NCBI GenBank assembly: GCA_011523635.1
Contig: WTGI01000036.1
Coordinates: forward strand, 1-42,435
DNA: 42,435 bases
Direction of reading: 5' to 3'
Source of the DNA: Acidimicrobiia bacterium
GTDB taxonomy: Bacteria > Actinomycetota > Acidimicrobiia > Spongiisociales > Spongiisociaceae
The notes beneath the pieces are model-generated. The model made no database searches, was not told where the DNA came from, and worked only from the letters and a program-made list of their open reading frames with translations. This document shows, piece by piece, positions 7,286 through 14,745 of the stretch. Positions within the stretch are counted from its first letter, which is position 1. Each line of letters opens with the position of its first letter. Position numbers and translations under genes: made by a program.

Positions 7286-8848
7286 TTGGCCCGCCGCAGA
7301 CGCGCAGGAGGACGGGCCGCCCGGGTGGCGGCGCGCCGGGCAGGCCCCACCGAGGACGAGCGGGCGGTACGCCCCGGCCAGAGCGGAGGCGCCTACCGGC
7401 CCCTGACCGAGTCCGACATGGAGCGGGTGTACGCCGCCGCTCTAGAGCTGATCGAAGACGTGGGTATGGGCGATCCGATACCCGAGTTCACCGAAGCCGT
7501 CACCGGCGCCGGTGGTCACCTGGACCGCAACAACCGGCTGCACTACCCCCGCTCGGTGGTGAAGCGAGTCGTCGAGGAGGTGGCCGCCAAGGAATGGGTG
7601 TGGCACGGGATCGACGAGGACAAGAGCATCGAGCTATCGGGCAACAAGGTCCACTACGGGACGGCCGGCGCCGCCGTGCTGATGCTCGACTACCACGAGC
7701 GGACCTTCCGTCCCAGCACCACCGTCGACCTCTACGATGCCTCCCGCCTCAACAACACGCTCGAGCACATCCACTTCTTCCTGCGCACCATGGTGACCCG
7801 CGACCTGGAGACCTCCCGGGAAGTCGATATCAACACGGCCTACGCCACGATGATGGGAACCGACAAGCCGCAGGGCACCTCCTTCTTCCGCCCGGAGCAC
7901 GTCTACGAGGTGGTGGAGATGTACGACTACGTGCTGGGCGGGGAGGGCGAGTTCCGGAAACGTCCCTTCGTGTGCGTCAACAACACCTTCGTGGTGCCGC
8001 CGCTGCGCTTCGCCTACGAATCGACCGAAGCCATGGTCGCCCAGATCGCGACGGGAATGCCCATCAACCTGCTCTCGGCCGGGCAGGCGGGCGCCACCTC
8101 GCCGGCAGCTCTCGGCGGATCGCTGGTCCAGGCGCTGGCCGAGTGCCTGGCCGGGCTGACCAGCGTGAACCTGATCTCCCCCGGGCATCCCTGCGTGATG
8201 GGGCTCTGGCCCTTCGTCTCCGACCTGCGCACGGGCGCCATGAGCGGAGGTTCGGGTGAGGAGGCGGTGCTGAACGCCGCCGCGGCACAGGTGGCCAACT
8301 GGCTGGGCCTGCCGTCCGGGGTGGCGGCCGGCATGGCCGACTCCAAGCTTCCGGACAACCAAGCCGGGTACGAGAAGGGCATCACCACCGTCCTGGCCGG
8401 ACAAGCCGGGGCCAACCTGGTCTACGAGTCGGCCGGGATGCTGGGTTCCCTGCTCGCCTTCTCCCTCGAGGCCCTGGTGATCGACAACGACATGCTCGGA
8501 TCCGCCAACCGCACCATCCGGGGAGTCGACATCGACGACTCCACCCTGTCGATGGACGTGATCCGCGAGACGATTTCGGGGCCGGGCCACTTCCTGGGTA
8601 GCGATCAGACCCTTCACCTGATGCAGCGCGAGTACGTCTACCCGGTGATCGGCGATCGCAACAGCCCCGACGACTGGCGCGAGCTCGGCGCCAAGAACGC
8701 AGCCGAACGGGCCCACGAGCACGTCAGGGAGGTCATGCGCACCCACTTCCCCACCCACGTCACCCGAGCCCAGGATGAGTGGATCCGCTCCCGCCTCCCG
8801 ATCGCCCTCCCCGTCGAAGAGGTAACCGGCCAAGGCGCCCGCTGGTAG
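7286..8848 (+). CDS. MttB-family trimethylamine/betaine:corrinoid methyltransferase (non-Pyl)
   Basis: The 520-aa product belongs to the trimethylamine methyltransferase family: YRPLTESDMERVYAAALELI at the start, LSAGQAGATSPAALGGSLVQ in the barrel, then MADSKLPDNQAGYEKGITTVLAG. No in-frame UAG occurs, so it is a non-pyrrolysine member. Such members include glycine-betaine:corrinoid methyltransferases such as MtgB. It moves a methyl group from a quaternary or tertiary amine to a corrinoid protein. Neither the corrinoid protein nor its reactivase is in the window. The start is TTG at 7286, one base after the upstream stop, and the Arg-rich N-terminus before about residue 33 is unusual, so a later start is possible. 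Confidence 0.85.
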   Translation: MARRRRAGGRAARVAARRAGPTEDERAVRPGQSGGAYRPLTESDMERVYAAALELIEDVGMGDPIPEFTEAVTGAGGHLDRNNRLHYPRSVVKRVVEEVAAKEWVWHGIDEDKSIELSGNKVHYGTAGAAVLMLDYHERTFRPSTTVDLYDASRLNNTLEHIHFFLRTMVTRDLETSREVDINTAYATMMGTDKPQGTSFFRPEHVYEVVEMYDYVLGGEGEFRKRPFVCVNNTFVVPPLRFAYESTEAMVAQIATGMPINLLSAGQAGATSPAALGGSLVQALAECLAGLTSVNLISPGHPCVMGLWPFVSDLRTGAMSGGSGEEAVLNAAAAQVANWLGLPSGVAAGMADSKLPDNQAGYEKGITTVLAGQAGANLVYESAGMLGSLLAFSLEALVIDNDMLGSANRTIRGVDIDDSTLSMDVIRETISGPGHFLGSDQTLHLMQREYVYPVIGDRNSPDDWRELGAKNAAERAHEHVREVMRTHFPTHVTRAQDEWIRSRLPIALPVEEVTGQGARW

Positions 8849-8864
8849 TCCTCTCGGCGAGATC

Positions 8865-9089
8865 ATGCCTGCGATGGATTGCGATCTCTTCTACGCCCTG
8901 GTACCCCGTACATCCCTCGAGGAAACCGTCCGATCGAGAGCGCGTCAACAAGCGGTCTCGCACCTCGGGCCGATAGCACATCACAGTCGACTGGAGGACC
9001 AGGCTGTCGGTGAGGACGAGACCGAGGCCCTACTGGACGATCTCGCTGAGCGATTCATCGACCGGCGAGGCCTCTGGACCGACAGCTGA
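8865..9089 (+). pseudogene. Mobile mystery protein A, N-terminally truncated
   Basis: The 74 residues DLFYALVPRTSLEETVRSRA, RLEDQAV and a C-terminal ERFIDRRGLW tail match the end of mobile mystery protein A. That protein is normally about 150 aa and starts with a helix-turn-helix domain, which is missing here. Upstream sequence is the MttB gene, 16 bp away. Mobile mystery proteins A and B form a two-gene unit found scattered among bacteria, and the order is preserved here. Loss of the DNA-binding half implies lost regulation. Confidence 0.75.
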
Positions 9090-9399
9090 TAGTGGTTGAC
9101 CTCTCGACGCCGGCGGGTGATGGCCGGACCGCTCTGTCGCACGGGGACATGGAGGGCCTCATCCCGAGCCACATCTCCACTCGGGGCGATCTCTTCGAGG
9201 CCGAACAACGTAACATCGCCGAGGCGCTCCTCCGTCGGTCGCCCACGCTGTCCACCTTGCTCGACGACCGGTTCCTACGAGATCTCCACAGGCACATGTT
9301 CGGAAGAGTCTGGACGTGGGCAGGCAGATACCGGACACTCGAGACCAACATGGGATGTTCGCCACCAGCCCTGACCTGCGGTTATACGACCATCCCCAC

Positions 9400-9437
9400 G
9401 GGGACTTCCACATTATCAGAGGGGGGACTTCCACATT
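9400..9437. repeat. 15-bp subterminal direct repeat inside the TIR element
   Basis: GGGGACTTCCACATT occurs at 9400-9414 and 9423-9437, start-to-start 23 bp, about 40 bp inside the left terminus of the 1,429-bp element. Repeated subterminal motifs commonly bind transposases or autoregulators. No copy is apparent near the right end. Confidence 0.6.
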
Positions 9438-9557
9438 CCCGCAAGGGCCCGCGCCATCCACCCGCAGCCACGGCCCGGTCGCCCAGTCGATGTCCTAGGC
9501 ATCCAAGACGACACGATCCCCGACCACGATACGGAGCGCCCCTAGTAGCCTTGGAGC

Positions 9558-10061
9558 ATGATGCCACCGACACGAACGAGCGCGGCGGACTGCCAGGAAC
9601 GCCTGGTTGATGAGGGAGAACGTCGGGCTCTTGCCCAGCTTGAAATCGAGGAACGCCAGGGCAGGAAAATGACGTGGCCGCCCACGTTGGCCGCCTACGG
9701 CCCTCTGTTCCGCGAGTTCAAGCACGACGATGTTTTCAAGTGGCGACTTCTAGCTCACGAGTTCGGGCTTCGGTGGCAGAGCACCCCCCTAGAACACCGA
9801 CGCGCCCTTGTCGAAACCGAGCCGGCGCCCATCAGTCCTGGTTGGGACGCGCTCGTCGCGGCCTGGGTGGATCATCACTGCTACCACGACGGCACGCAGC
9901 CCCCTGACTGGGTGTTCAAGCCGAGTCGGATATATCAGGGTTTCTGGACGTACATCCCCAGCCAGTTCGAGGGTCTCATAATCGCAGCGATGGTTCACTC
10001 CCCCGCCGCCTTCCTAGCACGCGGCGTCTGGGTGGAGGAAAGAGACCTGAAGGTGGTGTGA
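9558..10061 (+). CDS. 167-aa cargo protein, partner of nucleotidyltransferase
   Basis: This is a soluble 167-residue protein of unrecognised family. It begins MMPPTRTSAADCQERLVDEG and contains the aromatic-rich core FREFKHDDVFKWRLLAHEFG, then WVFKPSRIYQGFWTYIPSQF. TTGGAGC before the ATG is a plausible ribosome site. An internal Met near residue 38 (MTWPPTLAAYG) could be an alternative start. It ends one base before the GTG of the nucleotidyltransferase-like gene, so the two are surely co-transcribed. By analogy with AbiEi/AbiEii-type pairs it may be the antitoxin or regulatory half. That is inference from position, as no helix-turn-helix is evident. Confidence 0.6.
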   Translation: MMPPTRTSAADCQERLVDEGERRALAQLEIEERQGRKMTWPPTLAAYGPLFREFKHDDVFKWRLLAHEFGLRWQSTPLEHRRALVETEPAPISPGWDALVAAWVDHHCYHDGTQPPDWVFKPSRIYQGFWTYIPSQFEGLIIAAMVHSPAAFLARGVWVEERDLKVV

Positions 10062-10062
10062 C

Positions 10063-10590
10063 GTGGGCGAACGCGTCTATCTGGGCCGTCACCTTTTGAC
10101 CGATCTGCTGACCGAAGTCGCCGAGGAGCTGCACCAGCGAAAGGTAGTGGCTCAGGTATTCGTGGTAGGCGGGGCTGCTATGGCTCTGGGGTACGACAGC
10201 GAACGGTTCACCGTGGACATGGACGCGATAGTGCTAGACGGGCACGGCGCGTTGACCGACGCAGTGCATGCGGTCGCCCGACGGAGGGGGTTGTTGACTT
10301 CCTGGTTCAACGAGAACGCAGCCCCCTTCGTTTCGCAGGTCAGAGATAGCCGCCCGCTGGTGGTCTTCGACCACCCCGCGTTACGTGTGTTCGCTGCATC
10401 TCCTGAACATCTGTTGGCGATGAAGGTTGTGGCGTCCCGCGCCGGCGACGTGGGCGATATTCGCACGCTGGCGGGCATACTAGATGTCACCACTATGTCA
10501 CAAGTCCATGACATAGTGGGGCGGTATTTTCCACTTGACGCTCTCAACGAACGCGCCGCGATGGTACTCCGCGACCTCTTCGGCGAATAG
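10063..10590 (+). CDS. Nucleotidyltransferase-fold protein (AbiEii/DUF6036-like)
   Basis: The 175-aa product has the minimal nucleotidyltransferase signature VFVVGGAAMALGYDSERFTV directly followed by DMDAIV, with the GG and DxD motifs at about residues 32-50. It then has a C-terminal helical part with LLAMKVVASRAGDVGDIRTL, where K and D residues match those conserved in AbiEii and DUF6036 proteins. Such enzymes act as toxins in type IV toxin-antitoxin and abortive-infection systems, some by adding nucleotides to tRNA. The GTG start follows the upstream stop by one base. It sits inside the TIR element as its only recognisable effector. Confidence 0.75.
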   Translation: MGERVYLGRHLLTDLLTEVAEELHQRKVVAQVFVVGGAAMALGYDSERFTVDMDAIVLDGHGALTDAVHAVARRRGLLTSWFNENAAPFVSQVRDSRPLVVFDHPALRVFAASPEHLLAMKVVASRAGDVGDIRTLAGILDVTTMSQVHDIVGRYFPLDALNERAAMVLRDLFGE

Positions 10591-11373
10591 CGGCCGGGGC
10601 GGGACATGGACGTGCGCTCCCGGCGCCCGTACCGGTATGCTCCCAGCGCACACATGTGAGGGTTCTGTGGCACACGCTGTAGCCCGCCACGGAACCAGCT
10701 GAACCACCACCCGGCACCGCCCGAACACCCCAAAACCGGCGCCCACAACCCCCTCAACGCCCAAATAGCGAACATCCCAACATCGGTATCAGCCCGGCAG
10801 ATATCGGCGTATCGGTACGCTCATTGGTCGACGATGCCCGTGCCTGGGTCGAATACGCCACCTACGAGCCCGGCGAGTCGGCCATCCGGTTTCACCATCG
10901 CCTCGTGGCTATCCATCCATTCCCAAACGGCAACGGGCGCCACGGGCGGGTGGCGGCCGACTACCTGGCCATGGCTCTCGGCCGGCCGCGCCTCACATGG
11001 GGCGCTGCGCCGGGCCACGCCATCGCTGCGCAAGGAGTACCTGACGGCCCTGCAAGAGGCCGGCAGCGGCACCATCACTCGCCTCCTGGTCTTCGCCCGT
11101 TCCTGATCCCGCCTCGGCGACCCCCGCCGCGAGAAGGAACGGCCCGCCGGCTGGGCGTGATCTGCGGCCGCCTGTGGACTGGTTACCATCGAATCTTCCT
11201 CGGCGCCGAGGCGAGCATTGTGGGGAAACGGGCAGGGATGAGATCCGACAACACAGTCGCACCGCGATCGGCGACGAGGCGGCCTGTCCGGCCAGGTCAT
11301 CCAGCCCTGACCGAGGACCCTATCCGTTCGTCGCGGTACCGGCTCGGCCGGTAATTCGCTCCGGTTACGCGCC

Positions 11374-12600
11374 ATGAGTTCGGACGGCAGAGTCCTTTCG
11401 CGGCCCTCGGGCCCTAGCCGCAGGTTCTACCTGGTGATGGGCCTGGTGGTTTCGCTGGGACCGATCTCGGTGGACATGTACCTGCCGGCTCTGCCGGAGA
11501 TGGCCGCTTCTCTCGACGCGTCCGATGGAGCGACGCAGATGACCGTCACGGCGTTCCTCCTGGGGCTGATGTTCGGACCGCTGCTGGCCGGGCCGGTCTC
11601 GGACGCGATTGGACGGCGCCGGCCGATCATGGTTGCTCTGGTCGTCTACACGCTGGCCAGCCTGGCGCTTGCATCCGTGGACACGATCGAAGCCATGATC
11701 GTCCTGCGGCCCATCCAGGCGCTCGGCAGCGGGTCGTCCTTCGCCGTGGCCCGCAGCATGTTCCGCGACGTCCTGTCCGGCGACGCTCTGGCGAAGGCCA
11801 TGTCCGTGCTGATGATGATCGTCCTCGGGGCGCCGATCGTGGCCCCCTTCATGGGTAGCCTGCTGCTCCTCTTCGTCGGGTGGCGAGCGATCTTCCTGGT
11901 GCTGGCGCTGGTGGGCGCCCTGGCTTTCCTCGCCGTCTGGCGCCGGCTTCCCGAGACCCTTCCCGAGGACCGCCGCCGCACCCTGGACCTGGCGACCAGC
12001 CTTCGGGGATACAGATCCATCACACGCTCGCGAACGGCGGTCGCCTATGCGATAGCGGGCGGCGCCTCGGCGGGCGTTCTCTTTGCATACCTCGCCGCCT
12101 CTCCCTTCATCTTCATCGACTACTACGGACTCGAAGAGCATTGGTTCAGCGCGCTGTTCGCCGTAGCGGTGATAGGAGCGTGGCTGTCGCAGGTCGTCAA
12201 CATCAGGTACGTGGAGAGGATCGGATACCGGCGGATCGTTCTGATCGGAACGGTGAGCATGACGGTGCTGTCGGCGGCCCTGTGGTGGGTCACACGAACC
12301 GATCTGTGGGGGCTGGCCGGAGTGGTCGCCGCGTCGGCACTCGCGGTCTCTTTGACTCACCTGGTCGGGCCTGGCACCCTCACCGGGGTGCTGGATGGGT
12401 TTCCTCACATGGCCGGCAGCGCCTCGGGGTTCGCCACCTTCGTCCGCTTCGCAATCGGGGGCACAGGCAGCGCCGCGGTGGCCCTCTTCAACGACGGTAC
12501 CCCCAAGACCTTCGGCGTGGTCGTCGTGGTGTTCGCGGTCATCACCCTGGCCGCTATAGCCCTCGCATATCCTCCAAAGACCGCCACCCAGCCCGTATAA
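11374..12600 (+). CDS. MFS drug exporter, Bcr/CflA family
   Basis: The 408-aa protein has about 12 hydrophobic segments and the Bcr/CflA landmarks: GPISVDMYLPALPEMA in helix 1, LGLMFGPLLAGPVSDAIGRR (loop 2-3 motif A with D-x2-GRR), and LRPIQALGSGSSFAVARSMF. The C-terminal half has a Gly-rich helix pair near FATFVRFAIGGTGSAAVALF. It acts in the inner membrane as a proton-driven multidrug or metabolite exporter. Length is normal. It follows the broken Fic gene by 267 bp of sequence with no recognisable gene and precedes a MITE-like element. Confidence 0.9.
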   Translation: MSSDGRVLSRPSGPSRRFYLVMGLVVSLGPISVDMYLPALPEMAASLDASDGATQMTVTAFLLGLMFGPLLAGPVSDAIGRRRPIMVALVVYTLASLALASVDTIEAMIVLRPIQALGSGSSFAVARSMFRDVLSGDALAKAMSVLMMIVLGAPIVAPFMGSLLLLFVGWRAIFLVLALVGALAFLAVWRRLPETLPEDRRRTLDLATSLRGYRSITRSRTAVAYAIAGGASAGVLFAYLAASPFIFIDYYGLEEHWFSALFAVAVIGAWLSQVVNIRYVERIGYRRIVLIGTVSMTVLSAALWWVTRTDLWGLAGVVAASALAVSLTHLVGPGTLTGVLDGFPHMAGSASGFATFVRFAIGGTGSAAVALFNDGTPKTFGVVVVVFAVITLAAIALAYPPKTATQPV

Positions 12601-12610
12601 CCGGTGACTC

Positions 12611-12778
12611 CTAGTGGTCTGTCTGTGTAATGGCGGTGTGGTATGGCGTCGGCAGCGGTGTTCCTCGCAAGGCCCGCTGACGAAGGCGTACCCGCAGCGG
12701 TACGTTGAGGAAGCGGAACGCAGCGACGGGACGCCGCTGGCCGCCAGAGCACCCGGTGTCTCGCAGACAGACCACTAG
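12611..12778. mobile_element. 168-bp MITE-like element
   Basis: CTAGTGGTCTGTCTG (12611-12625) is the exact inverse of CAGACAGACCACTAG (12764-12778). If the ends are taken as GTGGTCTGTCTG, the flanks are TA on both sides, as produced by IS630/Tc1-mariner-type transposition. The interior has no credible coding frame. Parent transposase not present in the window. Confidence 0.7.
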
Positions 12779-12896
12779 CTACTTCAATTGGTGAACGACC
12801 ACTGTTATACCTGTATTGGAACAGACTCTCAAGGGTGCCACAGAGCAGCCGGCACGGGCGAGACGTCCCGTCCGGCGACAACAAGGGAGCTATGCT

Positions 12897-13094
12897 ATGA
12901 CCACAGTGACCGAGTCTTTGGTGGACGCGAAGGATGACGCCGTGAGAGGCGAAGTCCAGACACAGATAGCGAACGCCGTGGCGGACCTCCGCAGGGACAT
13001 GCTGCGAATGACCCGGTGGATTGCCGGCATAGGGCTGGCGACCCTGGGATCTGTGCTCGCCATGGGCGCCACCATCCTGGCGCGCCTGCCATAA
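12897..13094 (+). CDS. 65-aa coiled-coil, single-TM small protein (paralogue)
   Basis: The sequence MTTVTESLVDAKDDAVRGEV is followed by a helix with AVADLRRDMLRMTRW and a terminal membrane segment (IAGIGLATLGSVLAMGATIL). It is homologous to the 57-aa protein at 4206-4379 over the whole length. AAGGGAGC lies about 8 bases before the ATG at 12897. The frame is open further upstream (from 12816), but homology to the paralogue ends at this Met. Unlike the first copy it lacks a following DATPEQVA gene. Function unknown; probably a small membrane-anchored oligomer. Confidence 0.75.
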   Translation: MTTVTESLVDAKDDAVRGEVQTQIANAVADLRRDMLRMTRWIAGIGLATLGSVLAMGATILARLP

Positions 13095-13206
13095 GGCCCG
13101 TCCGGAGGCAACCGTCGGTCAAGTACAGCTCGGTGGGTTAGCTGTTCGACCTCCCAAGGTCTGGCCAGAGTCGCGATCTACGAAAGCTGCGTACACAGGC
13201 CCCGGA

Positions 13207-13266
13207 TGTACCCTCGATCGCGATGGGAGCGATTCCCATTTTCTGGCGACTCGGGGCGATCCGGTG
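13207..13266 (+). repeat. hsdR-type leader, copy a
   Basis: A 60-bp sequence from TGTACCCTC to the start codon GTG closely matches the leaders at 18416-18474 and 19192-19250 (shared blocks TACCCTC, ATCGCGATG, and GACTCGGGGCGATCCGGTG at the end). Here it drives a lipoprotein gene rather than hsdR. TACCCT could be a -10 box. The sharpest conservation is at the start codon end. Confidence 0.75.
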
Positions 13267-13653
13267 ACGCCTAGCGCTTGCCTTCGGAGACTGCTTCTAG
13301 CATCGGGCCTCGCATTGCTCCTGCCGGGGTGCGGACTCCGGGAACCACCGGTAACACAGCAATCCACGCTGGCGCCGTCCACGCGGGCGACCGTTGCCGA
13401 CCTGATCGAGGTTCCGTGCGAGGACACGATCACCGAATTCTCTCCTCCGGGACCGGACCTGAACACCGTCGATCCTGACTTCGACATCATCGGCGGAGTA
13501 GCCGCTGTACGCACCAGCGAGACCGCCGGACATGTAGCTCAGTTGAGTGAGCATGGCTTCTATGACGACCCCACGCTCCGTCTGGCGTCCAAGACACCGC
13601 TGCTCGTCCGGCATGTCTCGTTCGAGCGACCCGACCCCTGTCCTTGGAATTGA
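13264..13653 (+). CDS. Putative small lipoprotein
   Basis: The 129-aa protein starts with a basic region and hydrophobic stretch (MTPSACLRRLLLASGLALLL) ending in the lipobox LLPGC, so Cys23 or so would be lipidated after signal peptidase II cleavage. The mature part is Pro/Thr-rich and then acidic (DLIEVPCEDTITEF), with no recognised domain. The C-terminal end (FERPDPCPWN) has a Cys. The GTG start is the same GTG that ends the hsdR-type leader, so this gene sits where hsdR would. Possibly a captured gene under a duplicated leader. Function unknown. Confidence 0.65.
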   Translation: MTPSACLRRLLLASGLALLLPGCGLREPPVTQQSTLAPSTRATVADLIEVPCEDTITEFSPPGPDLNTVDPDFDIIGGVAAVRTSETAGHVAQLSEHGFYDDPTLRLASKTPLLVRHVSFERPDPCPWN

Positions 13654-13671
13654 TGCTATCATAATGCAACT

Positions 13672-13902
13672 ATGCCGCACATACTCATACGAGATCTCCC
13701 CGACGAGACACACGCCGTACTCCGACGACGGGCTACACGCGAGGGCAAATCGCTCCAGCAGTACCTCTGTGCGGAACTGAGGCAGCTTGCTGCGCGTCCT
13801 ACGATCGACGAGCTGATGGACAGGGTGGATGGCCGCTCGGGTGGCCGCGTTTCGTTCGAACAGGCTGTAGAGGATCTCGCCGAGGACCGGCATCTACATT
13901 GA
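13672..13902 (+). CDS. FitA/VapB-like ribbon-helix-helix antitoxin
   Basis: This 76-aa protein has an Arc/FitA-type N-terminus: HILIRDLPDETHAVLRRRAT, then GKSLQQYL and a C-terminal tail likely to wrap the toxin. It binds DNA as a dimer through the ribbon (ILIRDL) and represses its own operon. A run resembling CATAAT sits six bases before the ATG, and no ribosome site is visible, so the mRNA may be leaderless. Its stop (13900-13902) overlaps the TTG start of the PIN toxin. Confidence 0.85.
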   Translation: MPHILIRDLPDETHAVLRRRATREGKSLQQYLCAELRQLAARPTIDELMDRVDGRSGGRVSFEQAVEDLAEDRHLH

Positions 13903-14294
13903 TCGTCGTCGACGCATCCGTGCTGGCGAGCGCCCTAGGTGATGATGGACGGGACGGTCACATCGCCAGGCGCGAGCTACGCAGCCAAGACATAGCCATT
14001 CCGGACCTTGCGGACGTCGAGACCGTCTCGGTGTGGCGGAAACGATGGCTCGCCGGGGACATCGGCCCTCGCCGATTCCGAGCAGCCATTGACGACCTCA
14101 TCGAGTTTGCGGCCAGGCGCTACCCGGCGCTCCCGTTCATGGCACGGGCGTATCAGCTACGAGCCAACGCCACACCGTATGACGCTGTGTACGTGGCGCT
14201 CGCGGAAGAACTCGGCTGCTCCCTGCTGACACTGGACGCCCGACTGGCCCGCGCGCCCGGCCCGCGATGCCCGATACGGGTCCTCTCGAACTGA
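13899..14294 (+). CDS. PIN-domain toxin (VapC)
   Basis: This 131-aa PIN ribonuclease reads MIVVDASVLASALGDDGRDG (first Asp), DLADVETVSVWRK (Glu), then TPYDAVYVALAEELGCSLLTLDARLA (the late Asp pair). All four acidic positions expected for Mg2+-dependent RNA cleavage are present. The start is TTG at 13899, overlapping the antitoxin stop by TTGA, which enforces coupling. Normal length, intact frame. Pairs with the FitA-like gene. Confidence 0.88.
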   Translation: MIVVDASVLASALGDDGRDGHIARRELRSQDIAIPDLADVETVSVWRKRWLAGDIGPRRFRAAIDDLIEFAARRYPALPFMARAYQLRANATPYDAVYVALAEELGCSLLTLDARLARAPGPRCPIRVLSN

Positions 14295-14397
14295 CAGTAT
14301 CCGGGAGATCATCAGCGGTCGTGCTCCAGCGATAGTGCACGCATCGCCAACACGATAAGTCCCGTACCACTGCCCAGCGCTCGGCGGGACGGCGCTC

Positions 14398-14745
14398 TCA
14401 CGGCCAATGCACGCCGTGGTAAGGGTTCGGGTTGGCGACGGACCACTGATGCAGATGGCGCGCCAGGGCGGGGGCCAACGCCGCGCCTCGGGGATGCCGA
14501 CGCTTCTGTACGAAGACGACGGGCACGCATGGCGCGCCCGCGGCGATCCGGTCTTTGGTGATCTTGGCGAAGTCCGCGAAGTTCTCCGTCACGATGATCC
14601 GTCGCTGCTCGACGGCGCTCTCGTAGACGGCGGCGTCTTCGCTGCCGGCCGGCCCCGCCTGGGCGACACTGAGCGCCTCATGCCCGAACGCGGTCAGTTC
14701 CGCCGCAGTAGCGGGCGGCAGCATCTCGTCGATCAGCCACCTCAA
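14398..14745 (-). CDS. DUF5615 PIN-like toxin
   Basis: The 115-aa protein starts MRWLIDEMLPPATAAELTAF, has GSEDAAVYESAVEQRRIIVTENFADFAKI in the middle, and fits the PIN-like DUF5615 pattern (early D-E, then D-x-x-V/I and a T-x-(N/D)-x-DF motif). Such proteins are predicted nucleases that pair with small antitoxins, often DUF433 type. Its first codon overlaps the last codons of the RHH antitoxin gene (14742-14745), both on the minus strand. Intact. Confidence 0.8.
   Translation of the reverse strand: MRWLIDEMLPPATAAELTAFGHEALSVAQAGPAGSEDAAVYESAVEQRRIIVTENFADFAKITKDRIAAGAPCVPVVFVQKRRHPRGAALAPALARHLHQWSVANPNPYHGVHWP

Larger units (their letters stand above)
9351..10779 (+). mobile_element. 1,429-bp TIR element with nucleotidyltransferase pair, no transposase
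   Basis: The left end TGGGATGTTCGC (9351-9362) is the exact inverse of the right end GCGAACATCCCA (10768-10779). ACA flanks both sides (9348-9350 and 10780-10782), a 3-bp target duplication. Excision in silico repairs the interrupted Fic gene in frame, so the boundaries are well supported. Cargo is two overlapping-style genes (9558-10061 and 10063-10590). There is no transposase, so it must be mobilised in trans or is a decayed derivative. The left 200 bp are non-coding and contain a 15-bp direct repeat. Confidence 0.85.
9092..11106 (+). pseudogene. Mobile mystery protein B (Fic domain), split by insertion and frameshift
   Basis: The N-terminal part (from GTG 9092) reads EGLIPSHISTRGDLFEAEQRNI and HMFGRVWTWAGRYRTLETN, the usual start of mobile mystery protein B. 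It breaks at 9350. The remainder resumes at 10783 in the correct frame: IGISPADIGVSVRSLVDDAR, then the Fic motif HPFPNGNGRHGR. Removing 9351-10782 (element plus one copy of the 3-bp duplication) restores an uninterrupted frame through both parts. A further single-base shift near 11000-11015 separates LTWG from the native C-terminus RRATPSLRKEYLTALQ...LLVFARS, ending at 11106. Intact Fic enzymes transfer AMP or similar groups to proteins. Confidence 0.85.

Noticed and set aside
5407-7350. 647-codon minus-strand ORF opposite the dehydrogenase gene
   Set aside because: It is antisense to a clear 805-aa enzyme with conserved motifs; its product is His/Gly/Val-rich low-complexity.
7286-8848. Pyrrolysine-containing MttB
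   Set aside because: The gene has no internal UAG; it is a continuous frame of normal length, so it belongs to the non-pyrrolysine branch.
10591-10779. Possible tRNA-like 3' end on the minus strand near the right end of the TIR element
   Set aside because: Translation of the stretch resembles a tRNA-derived phrase, but no cloverleaf with an acceptor stem can be drawn.
11365-12408. 347-codon minus-strand ORF opposite the exporter
   Set aside because: Antisense shadow of a clear membrane transporter; Gln/Arg/His-rich.
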